In this document: in pieces, positions 1 through 9,280 of the stretch
Layout: each line of letters starts with the position of its first letter
How positions within the stretch are numbered: position 1 is the first letter of the stretch
Source of the DNA: an uncultured Bacteroidales bacterium
Lineage (GTDB): Bacteria; Bacteroidota; Bacteroidia; Bacteroidales; Muribaculaceae
DNA length: 64,000 nt
NCBI GenBank assembly: GCA_902776835.1
Contig: CACYRK010000004.1
Location: 108,170-172,169, forward strand
Direction of reading: 5' to 3'
Notes under the pieces: generated by a model
The model's database searches: none
Seen by the model: the letters and a program-made list of their open reading frames with translations, nothing else
What the model was told of the DNA's origin: nothing
Position numbers and translations under genes: made by a program

Positions 1-1341
<1,341 letters not shown>

Positions 1342-1372
1342 CAGCGCGAGGCGAGACAATAAGCAAATTCTA

Positions 1373-1408
1373 CGGGCCCGACCAGTGTCACAACCACGGC
1401 CGGGCCCG
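1373..1408 (+). terminator. Possible gyrB terminator hairpin
   Basis: CGGGCCCG at 1373-1380 is repeated at 1401-1408. Because this octamer is its own reverse complement, the copies can pair around a 20-nt loop 32 bases after the gyrB stop. There is no T-run, so the terminator call is weak. Confidence 0.35.
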
Positions 1409-1470
1409 AATGCAATAACAGCGACACATTAATAATAATGTGGGTTGTGTAACACATAACGATTGACATT

Positions 1471-2835
<1,365 letters not shown>

Positions 2836-2895
2836 GCGAGCGGGCACAGTTTTTGCCAAAATAACAAAATGCAGAATCATAAATAATTACAACAC

Positions 2896-3495
2896 ATGAT
2901 GAAAAAAGGATGTTTGATTGCCATAGTGGCGGTCGTAGTGATTGGCATCGCCCTGTATGGCTGGGTGAAGAACACCTACAACGGCTTTGTGCAGCAAGAG
3001 GAGAACGTGAAAACGGCGTGGAGCCAGGTGGAGAACGACTATCAGCGTCGTGCCGACCTGATCCCCAACCTGGTGGAGACCGTGAAGGGCTACGCCAAGC
3101 ACGAGCAGCAGACGCTTGAGGGCGTCATCGAGGCTCGCGCCAACGCTACGAGCGTGAAAATCGACGCCAGCAACATGGACGAGCAAGCGCTGAAGAAGTT
3201 CCAAGACGCCCAAGGTGAACTCTCAAGCGCCTTGAGCCGCCTGATTGCCGTGAGCGAGGCATATCCCGACCTGAAGGCCAACCAGAACTTCCTGGAACTT
3301 CAGTCGCAACTCGAGGGCACGGAGAACCGCATCACCGTGTCGCGCCGCGACTTCAACAAGGCCGCTCAAGACTACAACACCGCTGTGCGCACCTTCCCCG
3401 GCAATTTGCTGGCTGGCCTGTTCGGCTTCAACCAGAAGCCCTACTTCGAGGCTCAAGCGGGAGCCGACAAAGCGCCCAAAGTCAACTTTGACTGA
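2896..3495 (+). CDS. lemA: LemA family protein
   Basis: A 199-residue LemA protein: one N-terminal membrane helix (about residues 5-24) with a short N-tail, then a long helical domain. The family signature is clear: YNGFVQQEENVKTAWSQVEN, then QRRADLIPNLVETVKGYA and a terminal FNQKPYFEA segment. LemA proteins are membrane-anchored helical bundles of uncertain biochemical role and commonly sit next to TPM-domain genes, as here. Only eight bases separate it from the next gene, so the three genes 2896-4740 form an operon. Translation could start at either of two adjacent ATGs. Confidence 0.93.
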   Translation: MMKKGCLIAIVAVVVIGIALYGWVKNTYNGFVQQEENVKTAWSQVENDYQRRADLIPNLVETVKGYAKHEQQTLEGVIEARANATSVKIDASNMDEQALKKFQDAQGELSSALSRLIAVSEAYPDLKANQNFLELQSQLEGTENRITVSRRDFNKAAQDYNTAVRTFPGNLLAGLFGFNQKPYFEAQAGADKAPKVNFD

Positions 3496-3503
3496 CGCCT
3501 GGC

Positions 3504-3941
3504 ATGGCACTGAGTGACTTCATCCCCACCGACGGGCAACACCGCATAGCACAGGCAATTACCGAGGCCGAAAAACGCACCTCGGGCGAGATTTGTGTGC
3601 ATGTGACGCCCCACTGCCGCGGCGCCGCCATGAAGCGCGCCACGGCAGCGTTTAACCGTCTGCAACTCTACCGCACGGCGCGCCGCAACGCCGTGCTCAT
3701 CTACGTGGCTTACCTCGACCACAAACTCGCCATCCTGGGCGACGTGGGCATCGACAGCCGCGTTGACGAGGGCTTTTGGGACGAAGCGGTGGCCCTGCTC
3801 ACGCAGCGCATCAGCGCCGGGCGACAAGTGGACGGCCTGTGCGAAACCATCGCCTTAGTGGGCGAGCAACTGCAGAGCATCTTCCCCGCCGAGCGCGACG
3901 ACGTGAACGAACTTAGCAACGAAGTGACCTATGAGGATTAG
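3504..3941 (+). CDS. TPM domain protein without signal peptide
   Basis: A 145-residue protein with a TPM (TLP18.3/Psb32/MOLO-1) domain and no signal peptide. Visible family features are FIPTDGQHRIAQAITEAEKRTSGEICVHV near the start, an aromatic/basic middle and the VLIYVAYLDHKLAILGDVGID strand-turn segment. TPM domains are small Rossmann-like folds, some with acid phosphatase activity; a specific function cannot be assigned. It lies 8 bases after lemA and its last 11 bases overlap the next TPM gene, which indicates translational coupling. The pairing of a soluble and a membrane-bound TPM protein behind LemA is a recurring Bacteroidota arrangement. Confidence 0.88.
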   Translation: MALSDFIPTDGQHRIAQAITEAEKRTSGEICVHVTPHCRGAAMKRATAAFNRLQLYRTARRNAVLIYVAYLDHKLAILGDVGIDSRVDEGFWDEAVALLTQRISAGRQVDGLCETIALVGEQLQSIFPAERDDVNELSNEVTYED

Positions 3942-4740
3942 TCGCAACCACCTCATTTTGCTGGTGCTGATAGCCGTGGCGCTACTGGCCCATGCCGAGA
4001 TTCCCCCCGCCCCCAACCCGCCGCGGCGTGTCAACGACTTTGCCGGCGTGCTTCACAACGTGGGCGTGCTGGAGGACTCGCTGGCTGCCTTTGCGCGCAA
4101 CACGGGCAACGGCGTCGTCGTGGTCACCGTCAACGACCTCGACGGCTTGGAGCCTTGGGACTACGCCTATCAACTCGGTCGCAAATGGGGCGTGGGCGGC
4201 AGCAAGCACAACAATGGCGTGGTGGTGCTGCTTAAGCCCAAGACGGCCAGCAGCAAAGGCCAGGTGACAATCGCGCCGGGCTACGGCCTCGAGGGCGTGC
4301 TCACCGATGCGCTGTGCAAGCGCATCATCGAGAAGGAAATGATTCCTGAACTCAAAAACAACAACTACGACGGCGCCGTGTGGAAAGCGCTGCGCATCAT
4401 CCTGCCCGTTGTCGCCGGCGAATACAACGAGAAGGAGTATATGGTGGATAGCGAGGACACTTCCGACATGGTGATAGAACTCATCATCTACATTATCTTC
4501 TTTGCATTCATCATCATAAAGGTTCGCGAAATTCTCGGCTATGGCGGTGGCGGCGGTGGTGGCGGCGGCCGTCGCAACGGTGGCAGCAGCGGCACGGGCA
4601 CCTGGGGCGGCCCCATCATCATCGGTGGCTGGGGCGGCGGCAGCAGCAGTAGCGGTGGCAGCAGTTGGGGCGGCGGAGGCGGCTTCAGCGGCTTTGGCGG
4701 CGGCTCATTCGGCGGTGGCGGCGCCAGCGGCAGTTGGTAA
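3931..4740 (+). CDS. Membrane-anchored TPM domain protein with Gly-rich tail
   Basis: A 269-residue exported protein. Residues 1-22 form a signal peptide or anchor ending in LLAHA, and residues ~30-150 a TPM domain (VNDFAGVL, VVVVTVNDLDG, NNGVVVLL, IAPGYGLEGVLTDA). A membrane helix follows at ~175-197. The last ~70 residues are almost all Gly and Ser and end in GGASGSW. TPM proteins of this layout (YgcG-like) are usually held in the membrane with the TPM domain outside the cytoplasm. The glycine-rich stretch has long GGC/GGT runs that could promote replication slippage. It overlaps the upstream gene by 11 bases and closes the lemA operon. Confidence 0.9.
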   Translation: MRISRNHLILLVLIAVALLAHAEIPPAPNPPRRVNDFAGVLHNVGVLEDSLAAFARNTGNGVVVVTVNDLDGLEPWDYAYQLGRKWGVGGSKHNNGVVVLLKPKTASSKGQVTIAPGYGLEGVLTDALCKRIIEKEMIPELKNNNYDGAVWKALRIILPVVAGEYNEKEYMVDSEDTSDMVIELIIYIIFFAFIIIKVREILGYGGGGGGGGGRRNGGSSGTGTWGGPIIIGGWGGGSSSSGGSSWGGGGGFSGFGGGSFGGGGASGSW

Positions 4741-4857
4741 CCCAGGGCGAATGGGACCTGTGGGACCAATGGGGCGAATGCCACATCAGTTCAAATGTCG
4801 CACATTTTGCGATTTGAGATTTCATGGTGTAAATTTAGTTATTTCAGAAAAAATGTG

Positions 4858-4865
4858 TAAATTTG
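4858..4865 (+). promoter_or_regulatory. Bacteroidota -7 box before LRR gene 4917
   Basis: TAAATTTG matches the Bacteroidota primary-sigma -7 consensus TAnnTTTG and lies 51 bases before the ATG of the LRR gene. No clear TTTG -33 element is seen. Confidence 0.5.
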
Positions 4866-4916
4866 CGGGAATGCTATCTTGCTCATTTTTGACATTAAAT
4901 ACTAAAACATACTATT

Positions 4917-6953
4917 ATGAAACGATTTCTACTCTTATTAGCATTGCCGTTGCTTAGCGTTCTGGCAGCGCATGCCCAGACTATCACGGCCGAGGAAGAT
5001 CCCGCTCCTGGGGATGTGGTTGTGTACATCAACTCGACCAATTTCCCAGACAACAATTTCCGCTCTCGCTTGCTGTCGCTATATCCTGCCGGCTACCTGA
5101 CGAGCAGCGACATCAGTAATTGCACCACCCTGTCATTGAGTTCTTTGGGCATCTCAAACCTCACCGGCATTGGATATTTCACATCGTTGAAGACACTGGA
5201 ATTGGCCTATAACAGCCTTTCTTCGCTGCCCTCCCTGCCCAGCAGCCTGAAGAAGTTGACCGTGACCTACAACAAACTGACGACATTGTCCTCGTTGCCG
5301 AGCGGACTCACCGAGTTGTACTGCTCTTCAAACAATATGACATCGATATCTTCACTGCCCAGTTCACTCTCGATACTTAATTGTGGCATCAACAAACTTA
5401 CACAGTTACCCACTATACCAAGTTCATTAACCGTATTAGAAGCGCCCAGCAACAATTTCACCTCGTTAACCATAACAGGCAAATCGCAGTTGAAGACCCT
5501 CAACCTGATGAACTGCACCTCGCTGACTTCGCTCAACTGCTCGTCAAACGGCCTGACATCGTTGGCTGTCGCCAATTGCTCGGCATTGACCACAATCGAC
5601 TGCTCGGGCAACAAATTTACAGAGTTGATTATTAACCAGTTGGCCAAATTGGCAACACTCAACGTCAAGAACAACACCCCGCTCACCAAACTCAACTGCT
5701 CGGGTAACGCATTGACAAGCCTTAACATCACTGGCTGCTCGGCAATAAAGGAGTTGAAAATCAGCAATAACAAGTTAACCTCGCTGCCAAGCCTGCCTTC
5801 TTCAATCGAAACATTGAGTTGTGCCCAGAATCCGTTCACCACGCTCAGCATCACCGGATTCAGCAAGTTGAAAACACTTGACCTCTCCTCCACTACCACG
5901 CTCACCTCGCTTAACTGCAGCAACAATGCCCTGACCAGCCTCAAAATCAGCGATTGCTCATCGATGACGACACTGAACTGCAGCAACAACCAACTTACAG
6001 GCCTCAGTGATTTACCCTACAATATTGGAACGATATATTGCGGGAGCAACAAGTTCAGCACCTTGACTGTCACAAGTCTGTCGAACCTTAAGACCCTCGA
6101 CATTAGCAACACCACATCGCTCACCACACTCAACTGCTACGACAACGCATTGACGAGCCTCAACATTACGGGTTGCTCGGTATTGAACACACTTGATTGC
6201 AGCGGAAACCAACTCACCGCGCTGCCCTCGCTGCCAAACTCGCTTCAGGAATTGATCTGCGGAAAGAACAGAATCTCGTCATTGACCATTACTGGCAAGC
6301 CGAACCTGAGCAAACTTGACGTAAGTAGTGATGCGGACGTGGAACTCACATCGCTGAATTGCAGCAACAACGGCCTAACAGAGTTATACGTCAACGGCTG
6401 CTACGGCTTGAAAAGCCTCAACTGCAACAACAATAAGTTGACGACACTGAATGTTAGGAATCTTTATTCGTTGGAAGAACTCTTGTGTGCACAGAATCAA
6501 CTCACCAAACTCTCGCTACAGGGCACCGGTGTGTCACGACTGCAGATTAACAACAACAGCATTACCGGCTCCAATATGACATCGCTGATTAGCACAATGA
6601 AGACCTTCACGGCAGCGAACTCCGCACACGAGTTCTTGATTTACAACCAAGACAACGCCGCTGAGGACAACACCATCACCAATGAGCAACTCGACAACGT
6701 GCGCGCCAAGAAATGGATTCCCAAGAAATACCATAACGGGCGCTGGGTTGAAATCACCGGTGCCGACGACAATCTGCCTGGCGACATCGACGGCATGGGC
6801 AGTGTCGACGGCAACGACATCAACATCTTGATTAACATCCTCTTGGGCAAAGACAGCGCCGCCAACTACAACGGTCGCGCCAACGTCGACGGCCAGGGCG
6901 GCGTCGACGGCAACGACCTGAACGCGCTCATCAATATAATCCTTGGCAAATAA
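4917..6953 (+). CDS. Secreted leucine-rich-repeat protein with dockerin-like tail
   Basis: A 678-residue exported protein. Residues 1-20 form a signal peptide (MKRFLLLLALPLLSVLAAHA). About 25 LRR units follow from residue ~70 to ~560, built on patterns such as LTSLNCSxNxLTSL. They are Ser/Thr/Asn-rich and cysteine-containing, like many Bacteroidales surface LRR proteins. A linker follows, then a dockerin-like tail with two EF-hand-type loops: GDIDGMGSVDGND and NVDGQGGVDGND, ending LINIILGK. The second loop has Gln where a calcium-liganding Asp is usual. The likely role is surface binding; no enzyme domain is visible. The last codons take part in a hairpin with the 3' flank, described separately. 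Confidence 0.88.
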   Translation: MKRFLLLLALPLLSVLAAHAQTITAEEDPAPGDVVVYINSTNFPDNNFRSRLLSLYPAGYLTSSDISNCTTLSLSSLGISNLTGIGYFTSLKTLELAYNSLSSLPSLPSSLKKLTVTYNKLTTLSSLPSGLTELYCSSNNMTSISSLPSSLSILNCGINKLTQLPTIPSSLTVLEAPSNNFTSLTITGKSQLKTLNLMNCTSLTSLNCSSNGLTSLAVANCSALTTIDCSGNKFTELIINQLAKLATLNVKNNTPLTKLNCSGNALTSLNITGCSAIKELKISNNKLTSLPSLPSSIETLSCAQNPFTTLSITGFSKLKTLDLSSTTTLTSLNCSNNALTSLKISDCSSMTTLNCSNNQLTGLSDLPYNIGTIYCGSNKFSTLTVTSLSNLKTLDISNTTSLTTLNCYDNALTSLNITGCSVLNTLDCSGNQLTALPSLPNSLQELICGKNRISSLTITGKPNLSKLDVSSDADVELTSLNCSNNGLTELYVNGCYGLKSLNCNNNKLTTLNVRNLYSLEELLCAQNQLTKLSLQGTGVSRLQINNNSITGSNMTSLISTMKTFTAANSAHEFLIYNQDNAAEDNTITNEQLDNVRAKKWIPKKYHNGRWVEITGADDNLPGDIDGMGSVDGNDINILINILLGKDSAANYNGRANVDGQGGVDGNDLNALINIILGK

Positions 6954-6973
6954 ATTTGCCGGATTATATTGAT
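6930..6973 (+). terminator. Hairpin spanning the stop codon of LRR gene 4917
   Basis: The last seven codons plus the first base of the stop (6930-6951) pair with 6954-6973. Pairing is perfect apart from a two-base TT bulge, and the TAA lies at the tip. No T-run follows; an AT-rich heptamer repeat does. It probably ends or protects the transcript. Confidence 0.6.
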
Positions 6974-7007
6974 AGATTATAGATTATAGATTAGAGATTA
7001 TAGATTT
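6971..7007 (+). repeat. AT-rich heptamer repeat
   Basis: About five tandem 7-nt units of the form ATAGATT or AGAGATT lie directly after the LRR gene hairpin. They belong to the same dispersed family as the long array at 31856-31988. Confidence 0.65.
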
Positions 7008-7039
7008 ATCAATGCATAATGCATAACTTGCGACAATTT

Positions 7040-7076
7040 ATGCCCTCCGGCCTCTTAGTGGCTGGGGGGCATTTTG
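7040..7076. terminator. Hairpin between convergent LRR gene and recO
   Basis: ATGCCC at 7040-7045 pairs with GGGCAT at 7067-7072, with further G-C pairs inside and TTTTG on the + side. It lies between the convergent LRR gene and recO and could serve both. Confidence 0.5.
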
Positions 7077-7802
7077 TTACACGAAGAGTTGGCGCAGGAC
7101 GTCGGGCGATCGCAGCGTGCCCAGGGTGCTGTTGTGCAACTGATAGTAGGACAAGATGGTGTCGAGCACGCGGTTGCGCTGGTCGTGGGTGAAGCGGAAA
7201 CGGTGCATATTGGCAAAGGTCATGCGCGAGAGCAGCCTGATGACGCGAGCGTCGTCGGCCTCAAGCATGTGTGCGCCAGGCGAATATGGTGGCACAAACA
7301 CGCCGCCGAGCATGTCAAACCAATATCCGTCGCGATAAGTGTCGAGGTCGGGCTGTATGCCCAAGTGGGCCCCCAGGTGATACATAAAACAAATGTGGAA
7401 GTTAGCCACTCCGCTGTCCATGCCGTCGAGCAGGCGCACGCAAGCGTCGACGTAGGCAAAGAGCGCCTCGTCGCGCTCCTGCTGCTGGATGCAATGTGCG
7501 AGCACCTCGCTGACGAATAGCGCGATGGCATTCTTCACCGGGTTGCCGTAGACCCCGCTGAGGGCGTAAAGTGTGCGCAGGTCGCGCATCGTGGCCAACT
7601 CGCGTCCCGGTCGCTGGCTCACCTCCATGGCCACCAGCGACAGCGGCATAAGTTGCGAGAGCCTCTGCCGGGTGCCGCGCCCGCTACCGGTGGCCACGGC
7701 AAACGCCACCAGGCCCAGGCGGTCGGTGAACACGCGCACAATGGTAGTGCGGTCGTTATATTTTATGGCGTTGAGCACCACGCCACGGCACTTCTCTTGC
7801 AT
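7077..7802 (-). CDS. recO: DNA repair protein RecO
   Basis: RecO helps load RecA at gaps in the RecF pathway together with RecR. The 241-residue protein starts MQEKCRGVVLNAIKYNDRTT, the OB-fold N-domain typical of Bacteroidota RecO, and continues with FTDRLGLVAFAV and a helical C-terminal domain containing NPVKNAIALFVSEVL and LGIQPD. This version has no obvious four-Cys zinc finger, as is common in Bacteroidota RecO. It is transcribed towards the LRR gene and the two stop codons are about 120 bases apart. Confidence 0.9.
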   Translation of the reverse strand: MQEKCRGVVLNAIKYNDRTTIVRVFTDRLGLVAFAVATGSGRGTRQRLSQLMPLSLVAMEVSQRPGRELATMRDLRTLYALSGVYGNPVKNAIALFVSEVLAHCIQQQERDEALFAYVDACVRLLDGMDSGVANFHICFMYHLGAHLGIQPDLDTYRDGYWFDMLGGVFVPPYSPGAHMLEADDARVIRLLSRMTFANMHRFRFTHDQRNRVLDTILSYYQLHNSTLGTLRSPDVLRQLFV

Positions 7803-7834
7803 CGTTGCCCCTCACAAATAATTTGCCCGCTAAA

Positions 7835-7858
7835 TTACACATTTTTTGGGTATAATGC
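7835..7858 (+). repeat. 24-bp direct repeat, left copy
   Basis: A 24-base sequence with the core ATTTTTTGGGTATAATGC, identical to 8412-8435. The copies are in the same orientation, 577 bases apart, and bracket a truncated gene. A 13-base partial copy lies inverted at 13883-13895. Confidence 0.8.
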
Positions 7859-7922
7859 TTCGTTTTCCTTAAAAAAACGACTAAAAACAGCATCTGCGAT
7901 CAAGCGCTAACAAAACCATAAT

Positions 7923-7953
7923 CTTGATAATTCAACAAAAAAATATACCTTTG
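7923..7953 (+). promoter_or_regulatory. Promoter of the 7973 gene remnant
   Basis: A TACCTTTG -7 box at 7946-7953 has CTTG at 7923-7926 as the -33 element, 19 bases apart. This matches the Bacteroidota housekeeping promoter, 20 bases before the ATG. Confidence 0.65.
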
Positions 7954-7972
7954 CAAAAAAAGAACGTGTAAT

Positions 7973-8440
7973 ATGAAATCTGCAGATTTTTGGGCTTCGA
8001 TAAACACCATTATTGACGATGGTTTTACCCATGATGGTCTGCAAAAACTTGATAGATATGCTGAACAATTCATCAGTGGTGAACTTATATATCAACGATT
8101 TTCACCGCTCGAACAGTATGGCTGCACAAAGGGAGGTGAGACGCATGTCATTGCATCCCTACTCGCGTCAGCAAAAAATGGAACAAATCGAGCGTATCAA
8201 GGCTCATTCCCAAGTTTCAAAGACGAACTCGAATGCTCAACGCAACAGGCTCAATGCATTGAAGCCTGGAGCAGAGCAGTGGGATGCTGGATAAACAATG
8301 TCACAGACACATTAACTACATCGAATAGCACACGTTGCTTCGGCATGGCAAACAGCGCAAATCATCTCATTCAGCGTGCGACTCTATCACACGGCATTAC
8401 GACACCTCACTTTACACATTTTTTGGGTATAATGCGGTAA
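7973..8440 (+). pseudogene. Probably truncated polyvalent/MGE-type protein fragment
   Basis: The open frame of 155 codons begins MKSADFWASINTIIDDGF and continues through EQYGCTKGGETHVIASLLA, SFKDELE and AWSRAVGCWINNV. From memory, these motifs resemble the N-terminal part of a Bacteroidota family in which an EQxGxxxGGxxHVxA motif and a GCW(x)DN motif precede a kinase-like lobe (polyvalent proteins of mobile elements). That lobe is absent: after residue ~110 the sequence becomes low in family character and ends inside the right copy of the 24-bp repeat. A good promoter precedes it. An intact small protein is possible, but a truncated gene carried by a decayed element fits better. Confidence 0.5.
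8412..8435 (+). repeat. 24-bp direct repeat, right copy
   Basis: Identical to 7835-7858. It contains the last codons of the 7973 frame and lies ~75 bases before the tRNA-Glu promoter. Confidence 0.8.
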
Positions 8441-8486
8441 AAATTGCTAAAAATGTGGGTAAAAGGGAGTTTTCGAGGTGTGAAAT

Positions 8487-8517
8487 TTTGCCAATTAAAA
8501 AAACCGTCGTATATTTG
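8487..8517 (+). promoter_or_regulatory. Promoter of tRNA-Glu/rpsT unit
   Basis: TTTG at 8487-8490 and TATATTTG at 8510-8517, 19 bases apart, match the Bacteroidota -33/-7 consensus. The box ends 29 bases before the first tRNA-Glu. Confidence 0.7.
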
Positions 8518-8546
8518 CAGTCGCTTTTGCGAAAAGGTCTATTTTT

Positions 8547-8618
8547 GGCCCATTCGTCTATCGGCTAGGACGCAAGATTTTCATTCTTGAAAGAGCAGTT
8601 CGATTCTGCTATGGGCTA
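8547..8618 (+). tRNA. tRNA-Glu (anticodon TTC), copy 1
   Basis: A 72-nt cloverleaf. Acceptor GGCCCAT pairs with ATGGGCT (G1 with U72), followed by discriminator A. D-stem is GTCT/GGAC, anticodon stem CAAGA/TCTTG with loop TTTTCAT and anticodon TTC, and T-arm AGCAG/CTGCT with loop TTCGATT. CCA is not encoded. It is identical to the copy at 8990-9061 and probably co-transcribed with rpsT, which starts 48 bases later with no terminator between. Confidence 0.96.
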
Positions 8619-8666
8619 CGAAAAAACAATAAAAAATCGATAAAAAAAAGTATTTTTAATCACATT

Positions 8667-8927
8667 ATGGCAAACCATAAATCAGCAATCAAGAGGATTC
8701 GCCAGACCAAGTCTCGCAACCTCCGCAACCGTTATTATTCGAAAACTATGCGCAACGCTGTTCGCAACCTGCGCAAGATGACCGACCGCGCCGAGGCCAC
8801 CGCTGCTTACAACAAGGTAAGTTCGATGCTCGACAAACTGGGTCGCAAGAACGTCATCTCGAAGAACAAAGCCAACAACCTCAAGTCGAAGTTGGCTCTG
8901 TACATCAACAAACTCGAGCAGGCATAA
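8667..8927 (+). CDS. rpsT: 30S ribosomal protein S20 (bS20)
   Basis: An 86-residue primary 16S rRNA-binding protein of the small subunit, of normal length. It starts [21 protein letters not shown] and continues as a basic helical hairpin to [12 protein letters not shown], all typical of S20. It lies between two identical tRNA-Glu genes in the same orientation; a single promoter at 8487-8517 and a hairpin at 9065-9092 frame the unit. Transcript processing by tRNA maturation enzymes would release the rpsT message, so its dosage may be tied to tRNA-Glu. Confidence 0.97.
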   Translation: MANHKSAIKRIRQTKSRNLRNRYYSKTMRNAVRNLRKMTDRAEATAAYNKVSSMLDKLGRKNVISKNKANNLKSKLALYINKLEQA

Positions 8928-8989
8928 TCGCGAAGCCCCGCGCTTTCGCATAGCGCCACACGTCTCCGTTTTGGGGCGTGTTGCACGAT

Positions 8990-9061
8990 GGCCCATTCGT
9001 CTATCGGCTAGGACGCAAGATTTTCATTCTTGAAAGAGCAGTTCGATTCTGCTATGGGCTA
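8990..9061 (+). tRNA. tRNA-Glu (anticodon TTC), copy 2
   Basis: Base-for-base identical to the tRNA-Glu at 8547-8618 over all 72 positions. It lies 62 bases after rpsT and is followed within four bases by a perfect 11-bp hairpin. Confidence 0.96.
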
Positions 9062-9064
9062 CTG

Positions 9065-9095
9065 AGCGTTAAGTGACAATGCACTTAACGCTTTC
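9065..9095 (+). terminator. Terminator of the tRNA-Glu/rpsT/tRNA-Glu unit
   Basis: A perfect 11-bp inverted repeat, AGCGTTAAGTG (9065-9075) and CACTTAACGCT (9082-9092), around a 6-nt loop and followed by TT. Confidence 0.75.
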
Positions 9096-9120
9096 GTTGT
9101 ATCATTATATGACCTTGGAT

Positions 9121-9151
9121 GGGACGGATGGGATGGATGGGGCGGATGGGG
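9121..9151 (+). other. G-quadruplex-capable GGATGG-type repeat
   Basis: Four G-runs (9121-9123, 9130-9132, 9139-9142, 9148-9151) are separated by loops of 6, 6 and 5 bases within a degenerate GGATGG repeat. It fits the G3+N1-7 quadruplex pattern on the + strand and lies between the tRNA unit and the next promoter. Confidence 0.55.
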
Positions 9152-9210
9152 TTGGTGAATCTTTAGGATTTTTTAATTTGCTGGATTGGGGTTGAGTAGC
9201 GAAAAAGCAG

Positions 9211-9218
9211 TAATTTTG
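9211..9218 (+). promoter_or_regulatory. -7 box before GHL10 gene
   Basis: TAATTTTG matches TAnnTTTG and lies 62 bases before the ATG at 9281. A GTTG at 9191-9194 is a weak -33 candidate, 16 bases upstream. Confidence 0.5.
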
Positions 9219-9280
9219 CCCGATGTTACAATTTTTAGATATCAACAACAATTATTCAACCATAAACTATCTATCCAGCA

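Noticed and set aside
4539..4740. Gly/Ser-rich stretch as an independent repeat element
   Set aside because: It is the in-frame C-terminal tail of the TPM protein.
8934..8989. Terminator between rpsT and the second tRNA-Glu
   Set aside because: Only weak pairing (CACACG/CGTGTTG) and no T-run; read-through into the tRNA seems more likely.
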